Numbered from the stretch's first letter, positions 34,192-47,247 are shown. The stretch is DNA of 64,000 nucleotides from Galaxea fascicularis (GCA_948470475.1 OX419345.1:7522090-7586089), one strand, 5' to 3'. Translations and numbers: made by a program. The notes: generated by a model from the sequence alone, not told the origin.

Positions 34192-34767
34192 TTAAAATCG
34201 AGTAGTTTTGTTACAAATTTTTACACGTACAAAGGCAAAAATGTGACGGCTCGAGTCGAAATCATGAACAATCGATATCTCTTCTGTGGTTCTACCGTTC
34301 CAGTTTTGTGCAAACCGAATGCTTAAACTTCATTTACCTCCGTTTTTAACGATGACCAGAGCCTTTACATATAACTGCAATCGTTCTTTGGAGCTGTCTG
34401 TTCACTACGAGTGAAAAATAAAAAACAACGGACAAACTCGATAAATGAGGCATAAAAAGAAAGCTGGAAAGCCATAGATTTTATTTAATGGCGCAAAAGT
34501 TTGTTTTCGTTACCAGGCGCCTGCAAACAGACAAAATATATCACCAGTCGGGTCTCCTGGAGTCGCCATTGAAATGGCCGAGTGAAAACTTGCCAAAGAA
34601 GACTAGAAACTAGTGGACATTTTCTTGGCCCGATTTGAGGGCATAATTTCCAAGCGTGAGAAGAAAACGCTCCCATGTGAAACAGACCCGAGACAGCCAA
34701 CGTAGAGAAAATCCTGCCCAGAGAGCCTGCCATACGATGAACTCCGAAGAAGCAATTACGAAAATAA
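34192..34767. other. Intergenic between divergent genes
   Basis: Would hold the promoter of the minus-strand gene. I see no clear TATA box or repeat. Confidence 0.35.
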
Positions 34768-36503
34768 TTGAGAATTCAGGAGGCTATTCTCAAACTTGAG
34801 ACCCACCGTCAGAAACAGACCTGCCCTAAGACTTTGCGCTATGATGCCAAAGCTAAAATACGAGCTGACGAAGAATTCAAAGAAGAAATCAAAATGATCA
34901 GAAAACAGGCAGAACAGAGACTGCTAGGAGCGCTCATTAAGTTTCACCACAGGAGCATTGACTCTAATAAGAGACATTTAAACAAAGTTTCTCACAAAGA
35001 ACGCCTAGCAAAGGCGAACAATAGGAATAACTCAGATTGGATCCTCAACCCGCTAGGTCCACATATAAAAAAGGTCAGAAAACACCATTTGGACGGGAAC
35101 AGAATATAGACAACTTCTGTACCTTTCCTTAAAATCATTTGCAACACCACTTTCAAACAATAGCTGAAGAGACTCGCAAAGAGTTGAAACCGTCGGTACT
35201 GTTGTAGCCCCTAAAACTGAACAAGTTGCAACATCTCTCATCTTGATGACTCAATGGCCCAATACCTTGAACCAAGTTGTGGTGAAAACGATAAAAACGA
35301 CATCACACCACCAAGAACGCCAGAGTTTCCTCGTGATACAGACGACAATATTTTAGATGACTATCTAATGCTTGACACGGAGAATAGCCCTCCACCATCA
35401 CAACCAAGACCGTGGTACATCGACTAACGAAATCACAAGAGCCTGCCTAAGAAACAAAGTGATGACCTTCCGAACAAAGACCTCCCCAAGCGAGGCTTAA
35501 AGAGGAAATTCACAGATCAAAAGACTGTGGAGGCATAAATAGCCAAGAATGAACTCTCTATTGAAAAACTAGAGAAACACATTACAAATCGGACATGTCC
35601 GAGATCATTACAATACTCGGCTAAGCCAAACAGTGCCGGACATGATCTTTGAAAAAGAACTAAGAGACATCAAGCTCAAGGCTGAACAGAGTTTGGTCAG
35701 TGACTAACTCAATGCCATAAACGTAAGCTTGAAAACCAGAGAAGGAAGTTAAAAGTCAACTCAGAAAACGCGGCTCACAAACACAAACTTCTAACTAGGT
35801 ACCCTCTAAATGAAATGCATTCGGCTAAAAACATCGTAAACAAGAACAGTGTAAACCTAGCCGACCTACAGAAACAGATTTGTGACTTGAAAGAAATTGT
35901 TTGTACACATCCTTAAAAATAAAAACAATGGTCACAACAATGGTCACAACAACAACCAACACAGTGCAAAAACAAAGGGTGCAAAAAGTGTAGAAACACC
36001 TTGAAAAATAGACGACAAGCCAGAGAAAGGGAGATAAATGAAAAATTCCTAAAGAACCTATCAAGCCATAAACTTGCTGACAACCAGGTCAGCATGTTAT
36101 CTAAGGGACTCAAATTCATCCCCATGCCCGCGACTAACGAAACTAAAATCAGGCAACAACTGTTGCAAGATTTTGAACAATCTGCAAGGCGGATGAGACT
36201 CCGATATATCTTTCACGGGCAAAACAAAAAACCACATCCTTTTCATGTTAAATCAAAATGGATGCCCCAGGTTCAACCATCAGTTGCCCTTGAGAGGTAC
36301 TTGGAAAATGTCAAAATACAACTTGCCGAGATCCCAATAACTAAGCCCAAAAATAACCTGTCACGCAACAAGACCATAGCTCTAATGGAGTTAAAATATA
36401 ATCCTGCTATAAACCTCAAAAAAGCAGACAAAGGGACAACAACAGTCATCATGAATAAGACAGAAAATAAACGAGGCCAAGGTGCAACTTGACAACAGAG
36501 ATA

Positions 36504-37662
36504 CAGTACTGTGCAAAAGTAATGAGAGCGAATTTCAACGAATTTCGAGACATTTCGTCACTTTTCGACGAAAACCAGCGATTTTTTGAACGAAACGAAA
36601 TATCGCCGAACTTTCGACGAATTTTCGAAAGCGCTATTGTCTTGTCACTTTCGAAATTTCGAAATTGCACGCGAATGTTCCAGCGAAAATTCGAACGACA
36701 ATTCGAGAAGATTCGCGAAATTTCGAAGAATGCTCAAAGCGTGTTTCAAAGTTTCGAAGAGTGCCGCGAATTTTCGAGGCTGAGGTAAGTTCATTGTACA
36801 GTGTAAGAAGGCTTTCGCTTCCTTCAATCAACCCTTTGCATAAACAATTCTATTTGAGACAACAAGGCATCATGTGTTACAAGTTGCGTGACGACACTTA
36901 GAACGGCTGTGTAGGGGACTAGTTTTACAGCGGGGGCAAGTAATAGAATGGTGAATTGTTGAACCAATTCTATGTTTCTCTGAAATCATTCAAATTTTCG
37001 AACTACGGGTATGCAACTCAAAGCGCTTTTTGTCTATGAAGAGGATCAAAACATTGCAAGCTTGGCCTTCAGTCGGAGTTAGATTTCAACCAGAAATATG
37101 CATGCATAATCAAGATCATGGAGTATAATCCCGCTTGTTGTCATTACAATTCAGTCCTTGACGGTTAGTCTTGTCTAAAAACAAACGGGCAGTTACTCTA
37201 CTGAAGCAGAGTGCGGATTAAATCTCTAGCTCATTTTTGAAACGCTCTTCAGTCGTGGTGTAAATAAATCAACAAAGCGCGTTTAGTTCCGAGTTATGTA
37301 TGTCACTGCAATTATAACGTACAGTGTATTTTTAACGACAGTTCACTGTTTCGAAAATTCGAAGAAACAAAAGTTCATTTCTTTGAAATTTCGAAAGCAA
37401 GAAAAGTTCGTTACTTCGAAATTTCGAAAGAGTTCGCAGCAACGAAAGTTCGATACTTCGAAATTTCGAAAGAGTTCGCAGCAACGAAAGTTCGATACTT
37501 CGAAATTTCGAAAGAATTCGCATCATTTCACCGCATTTTCTTCGAAATATCGCATTGAGCGACGCGAAATACCGCGCGAATTTTGGACGATATGTCGGCG
37601 AAAATTCGCAAGAATAGACGAAATTCGTCGAAATTCGCTCTCATTACTTTTGCACAGTACTG
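36504..37662. mobile_element. 1.16 kb Tc1/mariner-type non-autonomous element in the Penelope gene
   Basis: Perfect terminal inverted repeats beginning CAGTACTGTGCAAAAGTAAT extend for about 36 bases and are flanked by TA (36502-36503 and 37663-37664). CAGT ends with a GTGCAAAAGT core are typical of Tc1/mariner relatives. The interior is full of TTCGAAATTTCGAA palindromic words and has no transposase. Confidence 0.9.
37412..37520 (+). repeat. 42-bp tandem repeat of TTCGAAATTTCGAA units
   Basis: Two full identical 42-base units (37412-37453, 37454-37495) and a partial third. Each carries the perfect palindrome CGAAATTTCG and the word AGTTCGCAGCAACG. The same palindrome occurs singly elsewhere in the element (about 36650, 37387). 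Confidence 0.85.
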
Positions 37663-38904
37663 TAATAATAAACCGTCTTCACCAGGGCAAACACATTGAT
37701 GACATGACTAAAAAATGGTTCTCACAAACTCCCAATCCTCCTAGAACACCAATTTTCCATACACTTACAAAAAACCACAAACCTAAGCCGGTTGGTAGAC
37801 CCATCATCTCAGGTTGTGACGGCCCTCCTGAGAGAATATCCTCATTTGTGGATACATTGCTCCAACTTATCGCACAAACAACAATCCTTTATTAAAGAAA
37901 CAACTGATTTTATCAATTTCATAGAGAAAACAAAGATTGGCCAAGACACAATCTTAGTGTCAATGGACGTCTCTAGCTTGTACACCAATATACCACAAGA
38001 AGAGGGAACAGAAACAGTATGCGAGGCATACGAAACGTTCCACAACTACAACCCACCGGTCCCGACACGCTTCCTAAGGGAAATGCTTGGTCTAATTCTG
38101 AAAGAAAACTCGTTCCAGTTTAATGGGGATAACTATCTCCAAACACAAGGAACAGCCATGGGAACTAAAATGGCAGTATCATTTGCCAATATTTTCACGG
38201 CTGAAATTGAATCAAAGCTTATACCACAAAGTGAGATCAAGCCTAAAGAATGGAGACGATATATATGTATCGATGATATCTTCTCGCTTTGGGACTGCAA
38301 TAAAAAAGAAGTAAATTGTTTTATTGAACAAACTAATAAATTCCACAGTACCATCAAATTCACGGCCGAAATATCAGAGAACGAGATCACTTTCCTCGAC
38401 ACATTGGTGTTCAAAGGGGAAAGATTCGAAAACGAATGCATCCTGGACATAAAAACTCACCACAAGCCGACTGAAACCTTTCAATATACACACTTCAAGT
38501 GACGCCACCCCCCAGGCGTAAAAAGTGGTTTCAACAAAGGCAAAGCAATGAGATTGCTTAGGACTAACTCTTCCAAAACAACATTTGAAGAGAGCCTTAT
38601 GAAATTTAAACAACGTCTGAGAACACGTGGCTATCCACAAACAATCACAGAAAGGTCTCTGTCAGGGGTCAACTTTGCCTGTAGACAATCGGCTCTAACA
38701 CAAAACAAAAAAACTAACGCGAGGGTTCTGCCTTTTGTGACTATGTACCACCCAGCAGTTAACAGTCTTAAACAGACAGTGATGGAAAACTGGGGTCTTA
38801 TACAAAATCAACCATTGTCAAAGACAATTTATTTGAAACTTGCGATAATATCATACAAAAGAGGTAAATCTCTTAAAGACATGCTTGTTAGGGCAAAAAT
38901 ATAA

Positions 38905-39675
38905 TCTAAGGCTCTAATGTGAGGTGACCACAAAAACCGCATGAGGAGTCCACGCAGGCCTGTCACTCATTTCCTCTCATCCTCAGGTGGCCGCTAAATA
39001 TACCTTATAACATGAAATTATCGCCACACGTGAATTTCACGATTTAAAAAAAGTCGTGAAATTAAAGTGACGCGAACAATATGTGTCGAGAACATAGCAT
39101 GCCGCAAAAATTAAGTGACTTACAATATGTCAATTACGTGAAATTAAAGTGTTTCAAAATGCAAAAGATTAGCAAAATTGCAAAATATGCGAGGCTAAAT
39201 TTTGAGAAATAAATGTGTCGCTAAAATTTACAGCGTATTATAGTGACAATACTTTTGGAACTTTGATAACTGGTAGCCTAATAGGGGGGTGGCCACTTAA
39301 TGGATGGTCACTTAATAGGGGTTTGATGGTACAATAACTGATAAGTACAACTGCTACAATTTTTATTGTACAGTAGGCCAACCGCATCTTTCCTCTAAAG
39401 CAATTTTAAGCAAAAATCGCACTACCAAAAAGTAAATGCTTTTTTTTTTTTACCAAAATAGCCATTCGACACAACATCCTGGCTTATCAAAGATTTCGCA
39501 CGTCTCGTTAAGTGATACGAATTGTGTGAGTTAAGTAATTTCCTGTTGTCCAGACACTTGTTATCTATCTCTAAATCGCACGTTCAATTGTATATTGTAT
39601 ATCGGCATTTTGTTTCAAAGTTAAAAGCGGCCATAGTCATGGTACACTAGCCCTTGCATTTCTTTAGGATTCACC
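38905..39675. other. Intergenic with low-complexity repeats
   Basis: Contains GTGAAATTA and ATTTCACG words around 39020-39150 and paired GGTGGCC-CTTAAT words near 38987 and 39290-39320 that look like fragments of small repeats. No gene. Confidence 0.35.
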
Positions 39676-40114
39676 ATGAGTTACACTGTTTTTGCTGTAG
39701 TAGCTGCATTGGTATTATTGTGGCATAGTTCAGTAGCCATTGACAACGGGAAAAAAGCTCTTTATTACAAAGGTTGTCGTATGTTAAGATCTTCAGAGGT
39801 AAACAAAATTGTTGCAGAAGAATTTGACCGAACCAAAGGATCTGGTGCAATGAAGTTGGCTAGCTATCTAAGGGACAACTTTGTTGGAACAAGTCGAGAT
39901 CAGATACAAAATATTCTCAACACAGATAAAGGTTGTTATGAGGATCAGAATTATTTTTTGTTTTCTGTCATGCAATTCCAGACTTTTCTAGAATTATCTC
40001 ATAATCAGTAACATTCCAAAAATAGCTTTGTTGTGACTCAGCAGTTTCCATAAATAGTACACCTTGTAATGCACTATAAATAACAACAGAACATTCTAGA
40101 TACTTGAAGAAAAG

Positions 40115-40122
40115 TATAAAAG
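40115..40122 (+). promoter_or_regulatory. LTR TATA box
   Basis: TATAAAAG, about 180 bases into the LTR; it would start transcription near 40145. Confidence 0.6.
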
Positions 40123-40646
40123 CAGGCTTGTAAGTAATAGAAAAAACTCTCTTGCCCGAGGGTTTACCCTCGTGGCCGACTGTGATTGAAGTTATGCAAT
40201 GGGTGCTATATGGTGGTTGAGATTCGCGACTTAGTTCCCTGTTTGTGATTCTCAAGTGATATTGTGTGACAAGTGACAAAAGGTGATAAGTGACAACTGA
40301 AGGGATTTTCCTGTTCGTATGTGATTGTGGAGTGCGATACTGTGAAGAAGCTATAACCTATATCCGGAGAGAAGAAAGAGAGGATAGCAGAAAAGAGAAG
40401 ATAATGAGTTCAGAGTTTATTATGAAGTCCTCCGTACGAATTTGTGTGCTCAGAGAAGCCAGTGAGTGGAAAGAATCCAGTGTATCAAGACAGTCAAGCA
40501 TTGTTGTCAAAGTTAATCAAGAAAGTCAAGAATTGTTGTCTCTAGATGGTGGAGTTGGAGTTCAAAGTGAATGAAAGACAGTAAGTCTGTTTTACGAACT
40601 GCTTAACTTAATCTTTAACCTAGCTAACTGTAACATTGTATAACTA

Positions 40647-40652
40647 AATAAA
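40647..40652 (+). promoter_or_regulatory. LTR polyadenylation signal
   Basis: AATAAA about 120 bases before the LTR end, in the position expected for the R/U5 boundary. Confidence 0.5.
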
Positions 40653-42790
40653 CAATAGTTAAAAGGGTAACTGCTTGTTGTCACACTTTTGTTGCGTGCC
40701 TTATATCGTACTTGGGAGCTCTTTTTATTTATGTCTTGTTGGCGGACACCTCTTGGTTATTCTCGCACGTAACAAGGTCACTATCGTCGAAATGCTAAGT
40801 TTATGAATAAGGCAACGCTTAAACCAATTAGAGCTAGAGATGTTCATGTGAGACACCAAATAAATTTAATGGATATGGGCAGCAAGGGATCAGTCAAATT
40901 AAATGGACAGTTGTATAGGTACATACTTACGGGTGATTGACGTTTTTAGCTGTTTTGTTTGGCTTCGCCCTCTCAAAAGCAAGTCTAGCAAGGAAGTTCC
41001 AAAAGAACTGGAAAGTATCTATGTGGAACATGGAGCCCCACATATAGTTCAAAGCAATCAAGGAGGGGAGTTCAAAAGGCCGTGAAAACGCTATGTGATC
41101 GCATGAATATTAAATTAGTTTACAGTCGTCCTTGCCATCCCCAGTCGCAAGGCAAGATGGAACATTGTCATAGGACTCTGAAATCCAAGATAGCATACGA
41201 CCTTAGTAAACTGGGTCAGGACGGTGTCAACTGGGCAAAGCAGCTTCCCACTTAGTAAAGAATTCTAAATAATGACCCAAAAGAAGTGATTGCTCACAAA
41301 AAACCATTTGAAATATATTTTGCATGAAAATGTTGTAGCCTTTGAGAAGGAAAATTAGCTGAAGAATGTCTTCCTAGCCCTGAGAAAATATGCCCAACAA
41401 AAAAAGATAGGCAACAACATTCCCGACAAGCCTCAACTCCGAAAGCAAGCACAGAAAGCGACAAGATGTGAAGGGCGTTCACATCGAACGCATCTTCGCT
41501 TGAATCCGCCCTCTGTTTACAGCGTTGGAGAAAATGTGTTTGTCTGACTTAGAGGTAGAGCATGGAATAAGCGACATGTAACAGAGGCTAGAATAGAAGA
41601 AAAGAACATCAAGTTGCATACCTATAAGGTTGCATATACGTCACCATTAACAGGAAAGAAAGAAAGGAAATGGGTCCCTGTAGATGACATAACAAGCCTT
41701 ACCCTACAGTGCGAAAAACAAAAGCAAAAAGCAGCTAAGTTGTCGAAGAGGAAAAAAGCTCATTCATTGTTCTCGCGAACTTTCGAAGCGAAATTTCATG
41801 CGAAAAGTTTTACTGTCAAATGATATTTCAAGGAAATATCGCACGATATTTCGGAAGGACAAACGGAAAAAGAAGATTACGTCCAGGCGATTAAAGATCA
41901 GGGCTTTAAATTGGTATACAACCCACCTGGAGATGGCAACTGCCAATTCGCTGCACTTTCACACCAGGTTAGAAAGCTAGGAATTCTCAGATCTCCCGAA
42001 ACCATGAGGAAAGAAATAGTTGCATATTTAGAAAGCAACCCTTACGATAGCACTGGCTTTCCTCTTTTAGAGCATTTGGCAGACAACAAGTTTGCTTCGT
42101 GGAACGACTATATAAATCATATGGCATGAGATGGATCCTATGGGGATCAGTTAACTCTGCATGCGGCACCTAACTTGTATAATATTGACATTCAAATAGT
42201 GTCCTCCCTAGGAGCAGGTGGCTAACATGTATTTAGTCCGTCAGCTAGTAATTCAACAGCTACTGTGTACCTTGGACATTTTGCGGAAAATCAAGGAGAA
42301 CATTACGTGAGCTTAAAGCAAGTTGTGGCTGATCATGATAATGACAATGGAGAGGAAGCAATTGAAGAATGTCATCTAGACAACATCACTGGTGACTATG
42401 CAATTGAGAATGAAGGTAATACAGAAAACGAAGATGATGTGGGTGACTCAGGAGATCTGGTGGCTGAATTTGTGCCTGGTGGTCAGAAAGAGCAATTGCG
42501 ACAAAATAGCGATGGCGGCGATATCCATGAGGGTGAAAAGGAACACATAACACTTCAGTTTGTTCTGGATGAGGATGTTGGCATTTTAAATTTGGCACCT
42601 AGAATAAATCGAAAACCTCCCAAATGAAGTCCTAGAACAAATCTTTAAAATCGGGCTGATGTCATCCGCCATAGTGTTTACTGGAAATGCATGCCATGCC
42701 TACCAAAAGCTATGTGGAGTGAATAAACGATTTAGGGCGGTTACACGAAATCTATCAAGCATGTTGCCAAGAGTTTATATCCGCGGTGGA

Positions 42791-44216
42791 GTGCAATTCT
42801 GCAGAGATCAGTAGCACAATACATGTGTACAATCAGAGTGACACAAATGCCATCCCAAATATCTTCTTTATTATAAGCCGTACATTTGTTAGATTTCACA
42901 CCAATAAGGGTAATATGTTTGTCAATAAATATGCAAAGTTTCGTGAATATTCACTGCACTCTTATTTTTGGCGAAATTTTTGTTTGACAAAATTGATTCA
43001 AAATATGGCCGTCACTTGTAACATTCACATAGATGAAATGTTGTTTGATAAAGAATATACCTAGACCAACATGCGAATTATTGTTTGGAAAAATCTTAAA
43101 ATTACAAAGACCAAACATACTTTCAACCTAACAAATCGACTTTTCTGAAACTAGAGTCTGTATGGTTAAAATTCCAAAAAAGTACCTCGTAGTTAACGCG
43201 TCATGAGACTGCTCTCAGGTTCTGCAGTTGAAATTAAGGTTTCCGGACAAGTTACATTTTTTGAGGTGATAAAAAAAATACCACCGCAGACGGCATTTTC
43301 ACTTTCTAAGGCCTCTTTCCTGAAAATATGAACAATCTAGGGTCATTCGTTCCAACGCATTAAGAAAAAGTCTGAATCCCAAGCCTTGTGAAACGCTCCA
43401 TGATTTGATGCGCCACTAAAAGCATCAAAGAAAGTCAAAGTCTTCCCAACTGCCCGGAATGGATCCAAAACCATCAGATTATCGCCACATTTGTATCTCA
43501 TCTCAAAACGAATCTTCATGAGCATTTATGTTAACATCAGAGGAGGAGAGAATAGTATCCCACACTGCAATGCGTCACCCGTCACGCGTTACGAAAAGAA
43601 AATGGCGTGTTGGCGCAAAGAAATGCACAATTTTCTCTTCGGCTAATTTTCGTTGTTATTCCTGAGAAAGGTAAGTGACTTGCATTTTTCATTAGTTTGG
43701 TCCTTTGTTGTCAATTTGCTTGCGTTTATTTATTAAGCCTTATTAAAAAAAAGACGCCAGTTGCTATTGTTAAAATATCGTTCCTATCACAATGCGATCA
43801 GTGACCCGAAGCAACCTCATGAATAAGCGCGAATATGTATATTTTTAGTTGAGTTCTTTCCAAATATGGTAGTCAGTCAAGTAAATCAAAGGCTAAGTGA
43901 TATTTTGGCAAAGAAGAACCGAGAAGAACCCACATTTTATCCAGTTTCAGGCGGTTTGAAGTTCACTAAAAACTCGTTCATTTGAGAAGCTCTGAAGTGA
44001 CACGTGTTCACAAGTCTCATTTGGGTTGCGATTACAAGCGTTGATATAAACGCTGATTTGTCGTCGGCATTACGTTCTTTCTTCGACCTTAATCGTTTTG
44101 GTGGAATGTCTAATTGTATCACAGACAAAATAATTCAAATGCTACTGGAAACAGTTCACTATGGACGGGTTGAGATTGTTTTCACTCTCCTACATGTACC
44201 TTTCAGTTTCACGGTC
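42791..44216. other. Intergenic, with a possible 5' non-coding exon
   Basis: Mostly featureless. Around 43560-43670 a GC-richer stretch ends at CTGAGAAAG|GTAAGTG, a strong splice donor at 43671, which could be the first, non-coding exon of the gene starting at 44217. Confidence 0.35.
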
Positions 44217-47200
44217 ATGGACCCGGTTCCAACTTCCAAAAGAAGCCACTTTTCCACCGGAACGACGCCTCACAAACCGGCGGAGAAGAGGCCCAAAAAG
44301 GGCATAAATCAGAGGATAAGAGGACCACTGAGTTTCTCTTCAGAAAATGTGCCAAGTAGCTCAAGTGAAAGTATTCCACAGTCCCCATCGAGGCTCAAGG
44401 TAAGTATACATTCACCTTACATTGTATAAAATATAAAATTTTATGTAACATTTGTAAAAATAATTACCATTTTATTCTTAATGTAAATTACATGAGTATT
44501 TGTTTATAATATGATCTTCATTTTTATTCCTTATGGCTGGATAATATTTTATTGTTCAAATCACTTTTTGTTGAAATACCAAAAAATCAACAATCAAGGT
44601 TTTGTGTTTGTCAGGTAGTTTTAAGCAATACCAGTCATTTTACAATCTAATTAAAAACAAACTGGTTTAATGCAGTGTTGTGTTGTATCTTTTGTTAGGT
44701 GGTCAGCTCTTGTCTCAGGAAGTCACCTCTTGTTGCACAACGTTCACCTGTGCGCATACACAAATGGTCTTTTCATGAGGAGAGGGCATTGGTTGAATTT
44801 GTGGGACTGGCCAAGATGGATCCAAGATATGGCATTACTAGTAAAACACAGCCTGCTTTCTGTGCAGTTCATCAGTTCTGGAGAGATACTGCCCTCCACA
44901 TTCAAGAAAGTACTTGCTCAAGTGTACTTCTTACTAGTAAGTAAGTAATCAATTTGTTACATCAAGAAAAGAACACTGATATGTAAGAGTGACATCATGG
45001 ACTGGGGCCGGTCATCGTCCATCAACTTTGTGATAACCTTCATCTGTGTTTGGCAGACATTCCCAAAATAGTCAGAAATCATTTTGACTTTTTCCTAGAT
45101 ACCAGAATACGAGCAAGAGTCTTTAATTCACTGAAAGTCAAGTTCCCTAGGTTGGAGGATGCAGAGGACTTTTATAATTTAACCTTAAGCAATTGTTTAA
45201 ATGAAATGGAACAGGCACCAGCTCCAAGAGAGGTAGCAGCTCCCCAGTCTACAGCTGTAATGGTTGATAATATATATATATTTAGGCAAGCCTTAAAGCG
45301 GAGCTCCACAATTATTTCCTCAATATTAGCATTTACTGATAAACTAATACGGCAATGCCACAGGACTTGAGCCATGACTCCAGTAAGGACTTCTCTATAA
45401 TGTCATTACATATATATATATTTTTCCTGTTTTCCTGCAGAACAAAAGCCACCATTCAATCAAGTGCAAACGTGGATTTTCGAAATATCATCGGGCTTTG
45501 TTTCACAGGAACTATATGATTATGATGAGCAAAAACGATTAACAAACTTTTCTTCATCACAGTTTAATTACATCTGATTACATTTCGATACAAATAGTAA
45601 AAATCACTTCACTAGGTTAACAGTTCTAGTGTCCCACTGTTAAACCAACTTGATAACCGACATCGGTGACATTTTAATCTACCAAAACAAAATTTTTTAC
45701 AGCAAAAGTGCGCTAAAACCTCAAAGGCAGCTCCTTTCAACACCGCCTATAAAAGAACAAAAGTACTTTGCTCGCCTTGTTTTGAACATTTTATGGTGTT
45801 ATTCTTGTGATCTATTACAGTAAAGACGATAGAAAGTGCCGTAGATGCCCTTTTTACAATAACATGGAAAAACGTTGAGTGAAATCGACTTTACTTTTCC
45901 TTGAGAAAAGTGACTGCGATAGACTGATCGAGCATAGTATTTTAGTGATGAATCAACTCAGGTGATCAGCTGCAATTATCTAGTGATGTTGAGAATGGTT
46001 TTATTCTTGACTTCGATCAATTACAAATTGCAAACAACAAACCTTGACTACAAGTCGTGGGTGGTATTATTTTTGACATCACTGTTAATGATAACATTTG
46101 ACTCAGGATTTCTGAAAAACATTTTTCAGCCGTAAACATTGAACAAAGGAGTTTTTACTGCAATAGCCTTGAAAATCTGTGATTTTTTAACTAACAACGA
46201 GAATTGCTTTTGAGGGACAACATAATTATCGCTGGCATTTCCAATGCTGCAGCTGTTAAAAATCGTGTTTACGTTTGGAATTGAGTTGTCGATTACTCTT
46301 TGTGAGTTTCCAATAATGTAAACAAAGCGAAGCCGAGAATATAAACCGTCCGGACTGCGCTTGGCTTTTCTTCAACCAATTCTGTGCCCAAAAAATGAGC
46401 GACAGCAGGGAAAGCGAAGAGTTTTAGGATCGAAAATGAAATATTGGATCGAAAATATGCATTTGGAGAAAAGACGAGCATTTTTTAGTTAAAACAGCAT
46501 GAAAACAACAAACGATAAGAAAACAAAGAAAAGAACGATGCTGGCGAAAGTTTCTTCGACGTTCCTCGTAGAAATTGGAAAACTAAGACAAGTAACAAAC
46601 ATAACTCCTAGTCACAGAGACCAGTCACCGTTTGTCATATAAAAACACAACAGGAGTACTAACCTGCCAGTCAACAAATTTATCACTCCGAACACAGAGC
46701 TAAATCAGACGCCGTCATTTCACACAAAAGTATTCATTTGCTAAGCAGATACAAATCCTTAGCGGGCCTTGAAGTTTTTCGCCGTCACTTTGTGTTACTT
46801 CCCGTGTCCACCAAGGAAGCTTCTTCAATTAAGGATTTTTAGCGGCAAAACCGTCCAGTTCATTATTACACAGCAAAAGTCAGCAATCAAAGACAGCGCC
46901 TGCATGATTAAAACCCTGCGAAAACACACGATCTTTTCTCTCAAAGATCCGTAAAGTACAAAATAGCAAAGCCAGACAATCCAATTTGCTGTTCTTAACA
47001 TCCGAAGGCTGATTCTCATCAGTTTAAACAAACAAAGAACTGAGAAGTAGTGAAGGTAGGCTGCGAATATTGCTTACAGGGTCGCTTACAGGACGAAAAA
47101 TTTTAAAAACCTCGTTTTGGCCTGGTTTGAGCCTGCGATCCAATTGAAAACCAGCACTTGATCAGCGGTCAACTTCAAAAAAACAGCTGACCTCGACCGC

Positions 47201-47247
47201 TCATAACTTGAGCCCGCAATATGGTCACGTGATACCAGTCAGCGGAT

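Larger units (their letters stand above)
34768..38904 (+). pseudogene. Penelope-like retroelement reverse transcriptase, split by an insertion
   Basis: The upstream block (34768-35109) is basic with LETHRQKQTCPKTLRYDAKAK, and a similar motif repeats near 35560. The N-terminal RT region at 36001-36480 has SMLSKGLKFIPMP, RRMRLRYIF and NPAINLKKADKGTTTVI, typical of Penelope-like elements. After the inserted element come GRPIISGCDGPPERISSFVD, SMDVSSLYTNIPQEEG (catalytic Asp), QTQGTAMGTKMAVSFANIF and RRYICIDDIFSLW. The usual YIDD is altered by two extra residues (I-C) before the Asp pair. The thumb region ends at LKDMLVRAKI (38904). No GIY-YIG endonuclease follows, so it is either an endonuclease-lacking Penelope type or truncated. 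It has several stops and frameshifts. Confidence 0.85.
39934..40774 (+). mobile_element. Solo LTR, 841 bp, 4-bp target duplication
   Basis: Starts TGTTATG and ends CGTAACA, giving the TG...CA termini with TGTTA/TAACA inverted ends. AGGT flanks both sides (39930-39933, 40775-40778). Removing it together with one AGGT rejoins the integrase gene in frame (NTDK then GHYRRNAK). No internal retroviral genes remain, so it formed by LTR-LTR recombination. A TATA box and an AATAAA signal inside support the assignment. Confidence 0.85.
39676..42790 (+). pseudogene. Integrase (rve) - OTU protease - F-box-like fusion, broken by a solo LTR
   Basis: The 5' part gives ALYYKGCRMLRSSEVNKIV and AMKLASYLRDNFVG up to the LTR at 39934. 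Beyond it the frame resumes as GHYRRNAKFMNKATLKP, VRHQINLMDMG (first integrase Asp) and, after a shift, IDVFSCFVWLRPL. IVQSNQGGEFK follows, where the expected second catalytic Asp is Asn, then GKMEHCHRTLKSK (Glu). A linker follows with many stops. Then an OTU cysteine protease core: PPGDGNCQFAAL (catalytic Asp and Cys, 41923-41950), YGDQLTLHAAPNLYN and GEHYVSL (His). An acidic stretch leads, one frame over, to NEVLEQIFKIGLM and NKRFRAVTRNLSS, an F-box-like helix pair. Such integrase-deubiquitinase fusions suggest an element that trims ubiquitin. It is a pseudogene here. Confidence 0.75.

Noticed and set aside
37332..37526. Repetitive minus-strand protein (KFRSIELSLLRTLS units)
   Set aside because: Open only because the 42-bp tandem repeat has no stops in that frame; the plus-strand equivalent is open for the same reason.
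39676..39741. Signal peptide on a secreted protein (MSYTVFAVVAALVLLWHSS)
   Set aside because: The rest of the gene is an integrase-OTU fusion expected in the nucleus or cytoplasm; the hydrophobic start is probably upstream read-through or an unrelated exon.
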